Source: Alphaproteobacteria bacterium
Lineage (GTDB): Bacteria > Pseudomonadota > Alphaproteobacteria > Rhodobacterales > Rhodobacteraceae
Length of the DNA: 14,822 bases
Direction of reading: 5' to 3'
Assembly (NCBI GenBank): GCA_003695135.1
Contig: RFIR01000255.1
Span: 1-14,822 of the forward strand
Position 1 is the first letter of the stretch. Every line of letters begins with the position of its first letter. The translations under genes were made by a program, and so were the position numbers. A model generated the notes under the pieces. It was not told where the DNA came from and did not search any database. It saw only the letters and a program-made list of their open reading frames with translations. This document shows positions 13,620 to 14,822 of this stretch, piece by piece.

Positions 13620-14129
13620 ATGCAACTGACAGTTCTCGCGATCAGCCTGGTGCTGATGGGGGCGATCGCCGCGGCCTTCCTGGCGGCGGTGCGCGCTTCT
13701 GGCAGCGGCGAGGCCTCCGGGGGGGTGGAAAGCCGCCGCAGCATGCTGATCCTCGCGATGATCGTGGTCGGCGTGGTGGTCACGGTGATCTCGCTGCGCC
13801 CCTGGCCGCATGCCGCGCAGGGCGGCGAGCCGGCGGGCCCGGTGATCAACGTCACCGGCGGCCAGTGGTTCTGGGAGATCGACACCGAGAACGTGCCGCA
13901 GGGCGTGCCCGTCACCTTTTTCGCCCATACCTCCGACGTGACCCATGGCTTTGGCGTCACCGACGATCAGGGACGCCTGCTGTTTCAGGTGCAGGTCATG
14001 CCCGGTTACGTCAACCGTGTCGCCTGGACCTTCGACGCGCCCGGAACCTACCACGTCATCTGCCTGGAATACTGCGGCATCGCGCATCACGACATGATCA
14101 CCGAATTCACCGTCGGCGGGGAGGCCTGA
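13620..14129 (+). CDS. CuA subunit II of a haem-copper NO reductase or oxidase (NorS-like)
   Basis: A 169-residue membrane-anchored cupredoxin. Two hydrophobic helices (about 3-23 and 41-58) are followed by a CuA domain with a complete ligand set: His109 (DVTHGFGV), Cys148, Glu150 carbonyl, Cys152, His156 and Met159 in CLEYCGIAHHDM. INVTGGQWFWEI is the aromatic segment through which electrons enter. It lacks the larger insertions of mitochondrial-type subunit II (usually 250 or more residues) and has no haem c motif. GGGGGAGGAAACC precedes the ATG. The pairing with an unusual subunit I, the adjacent NsrR-like gene and the nearby haoAB fit NorS of the sNOR (norSY) group known from ammonia oxidisers; a B-type oxygen reductase subunit II is the alternative. 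Confidence 0.82.
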   Translation: MQLTVLAISLVLMGAIAAAFLAAVRASGSGEASGGVESRRSMLILAMIVVGVVVTVISLRPWPHAAQGGEPAGPVINVTGGQWFWEIDTENVPQGVPVTFFAHTSDVTHGFGVTDDQGRLLFQVQVMPGYVNRVAWTFDAPGTYHVICLEYCGIAHHDMITEFTVGGEA

Positions 14130-14132
14130 GCC

Positions 14133-14822
14133 ATGGATGCAACCATCACCACCGACCCGGCCGGAACCGCCACGCCCCAGACCGGTGCGGTCAAGCTCAC
14201 CATGCTGCTGGCAGGCGTCGTCTTCGTGCTGATGATGGTCTTCGGCCTGACGATGCGACTGGCGCAGGGCGGTGTGCTCGACCTGCCGCCCGAGCTGTTC
14301 TACCAGATCCTCACCGCCCATGGCGCAGGTATGGTGGGCACCGCCGGTCTGACCGGCGCGACCATCATGTGGTATTTCACCGGCCGCCACGTGCCGCTGG
14401 TGGCCGGGGTATTCTGGGCCTTCCTGGGCCTGTTCCTGCTGGGCGTGGTCTTCATCCTCGCGGCGATCTTCCTGGGCGGCTTTGCCGGGGCCTGGACCTT
14501 CCTCTTCCCGCTGCCTGCGATCTCGGGCGGGCTGTGGGAGCCCTGGGCGGCGGTCCTGTTCCTGCTCGGCTACACCGCGATCGGGGTGGGCTTCCTGCTT
14601 CTGCACCTCGAGATCGGGCGCAAGCTGATCGGCGCCTGGGGCGGCATCTCGGGGGCGCTGGCCTGGCCGGTGGCCTTCGGCGCGGGCCGGCCCGAGGACG
14701 CGCCGCCGCCGGCGGTGGTGGCTGCCATGGCCTCGACGATCTTCAACACCATCGGCATCGTGGTGGGCGCGGCGGTGCTGGTGGCCAGCATCGTCAACCT
14801 GCTGGTCCCGTCATTCGCCGTC
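14133..14822 (+). CDS. Haem-copper oxidase superfamily subunit I, partial (NorY-like)
   Basis: The gene starts at ATG 14133, three nt after the norS stop and with GGGGAGG upstream, and runs off the window after 230 codons. The visible part has about six membrane helices. ILTAHGAGMVGTAGLTGATIMWYF contains His63, the helix-II ligand of the low-spin haem, in the HG context usual for subunit I. GGFAGAWTFLFPLPAISGGLWEPWAA and LLLHLEIGRKL follow. The binuclear-centre histidines and the helix VI residues that decide between O2 reduction (Tyr) and NO reduction lie beyond the end. Context favours a CuA-type NO reductase (sNOR/NorY) over a terminal oxidase, but this window alone cannot prove it. Confidence 0.8.
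   Translation, partial: MDATITTDPAGTATPQTGAVKLTMLLAGVVFVLMMVFGLTMRLAQGGVLDLPPELFYQILTAHGAGMVGTAGLTGATIMWYFTGRHVPLVAGVFWAFLGLFLLGVVFILAAIFLGGFAGAWTFLFPLPAISGGLWEPWAAVLFLLGYTAIGVGFLLLHLEIGRKLIGAWGGISGALAWPVAFGAGRPEDAPPPAVVAAMASTIFNTIGIVVGAAVLVASIVNLLVPSFAV

Noticed and set aside
1..14822. CRISPR arrays, insertion sequences, phage genes, tRNA or rRNA
   Set aside because: No regularly spaced repeats, transposase motifs, integrase, terminal inverted repeats or tRNA-like cloverleaf were seen on either strand by eye.

Overview
The window is GC-rich (roughly 70% by eye) and reads as alphaproteobacterial DNA, most likely Rhodobacteraceae (Rhodobacter/Paracoccus/Roseobacter group). The reasons are an ALA synthase (C4 haem pathway), a HaoA-HaoB pair and a hexameric tyrosine-coordinated haem protein (HTHP) of the kind first described from a marine roseobacter, and the codon usage. 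Assignments rest on reading motifs and family resemblance; no database search was run.

Layout. (1) 1-464: no recognisable gene. (2) 465-5377, minus strand: a compact stress operon. In transcription order it holds a group III truncated haemoglobin, a RIC/YtfE-type di-iron hemerythrin, a DUF488 protein, a nitronate monooxygenase, a 5-formyl-THF cyclo-ligase-like protein and a DsrC/TusE-like protein; after a 173-nt gap comes the NO-response membrane protein NnrS. (3) 5430-5454: a 25-bp near-perfect palindrome between that operon and a divergent plus-strand pair, an NsrR-like Rrf2 regulator followed by HTHP. (4) 6208-6570, minus: a small exported protein of unknown function, divergent from (5) 7071-9839, plus: an octahaem hydroxylamine-oxidoreductase-like cytochrome (HaoA) and HaoB. 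They are preceded by a roughly 340-nt leader with a possible 25-codon ORF and two hairpins. (6) 9879-11418: a decayed MocR/PdxR-type (GntR-aminotransferase) regulator with two amber codons and two frameshifts, but with its promoter/operator region still visible. (7) 11422-12980: a small CcmI-like ORF overlapping an ALA synthase paralogue by ATGA. (8) 13074-13514, minus: a second NsrR-like Rrf2 regulator, divergent from (9) 13620-14822 (runs off the window): a short CuA subunit II and a haem-copper subunit I, best read as an sNOR (NorS-NorY)-type nitric oxide reductase.

How it fits together. Nearly every gene is tied to reactive nitrogen species: NO sensing (two Fe-S Rrf2 proteins), NO binding or repair (globin, RIC, NnrS), NO reduction (NorSY-like), hydroxylamine or NO chemistry on a multihaem cytochrome (HaoA/HaoB), nitroalkane oxidation (nitronate monooxygenase), and haem supply (ALA synthase, CcmI-like). 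The two regulators have closely matching operators, GGTATT-N3-AATAC(C/T), one at each divergent promoter, so the locus looks like one NO/NH2OH regulon. I infer a hydroxylamine/NO detoxification or heterotrophic nitrification module. The least described parts are HTHP, the DsrC variant with only the internal cysteine, the exported small protein, the HaoA leader and the ALAS paralogue.
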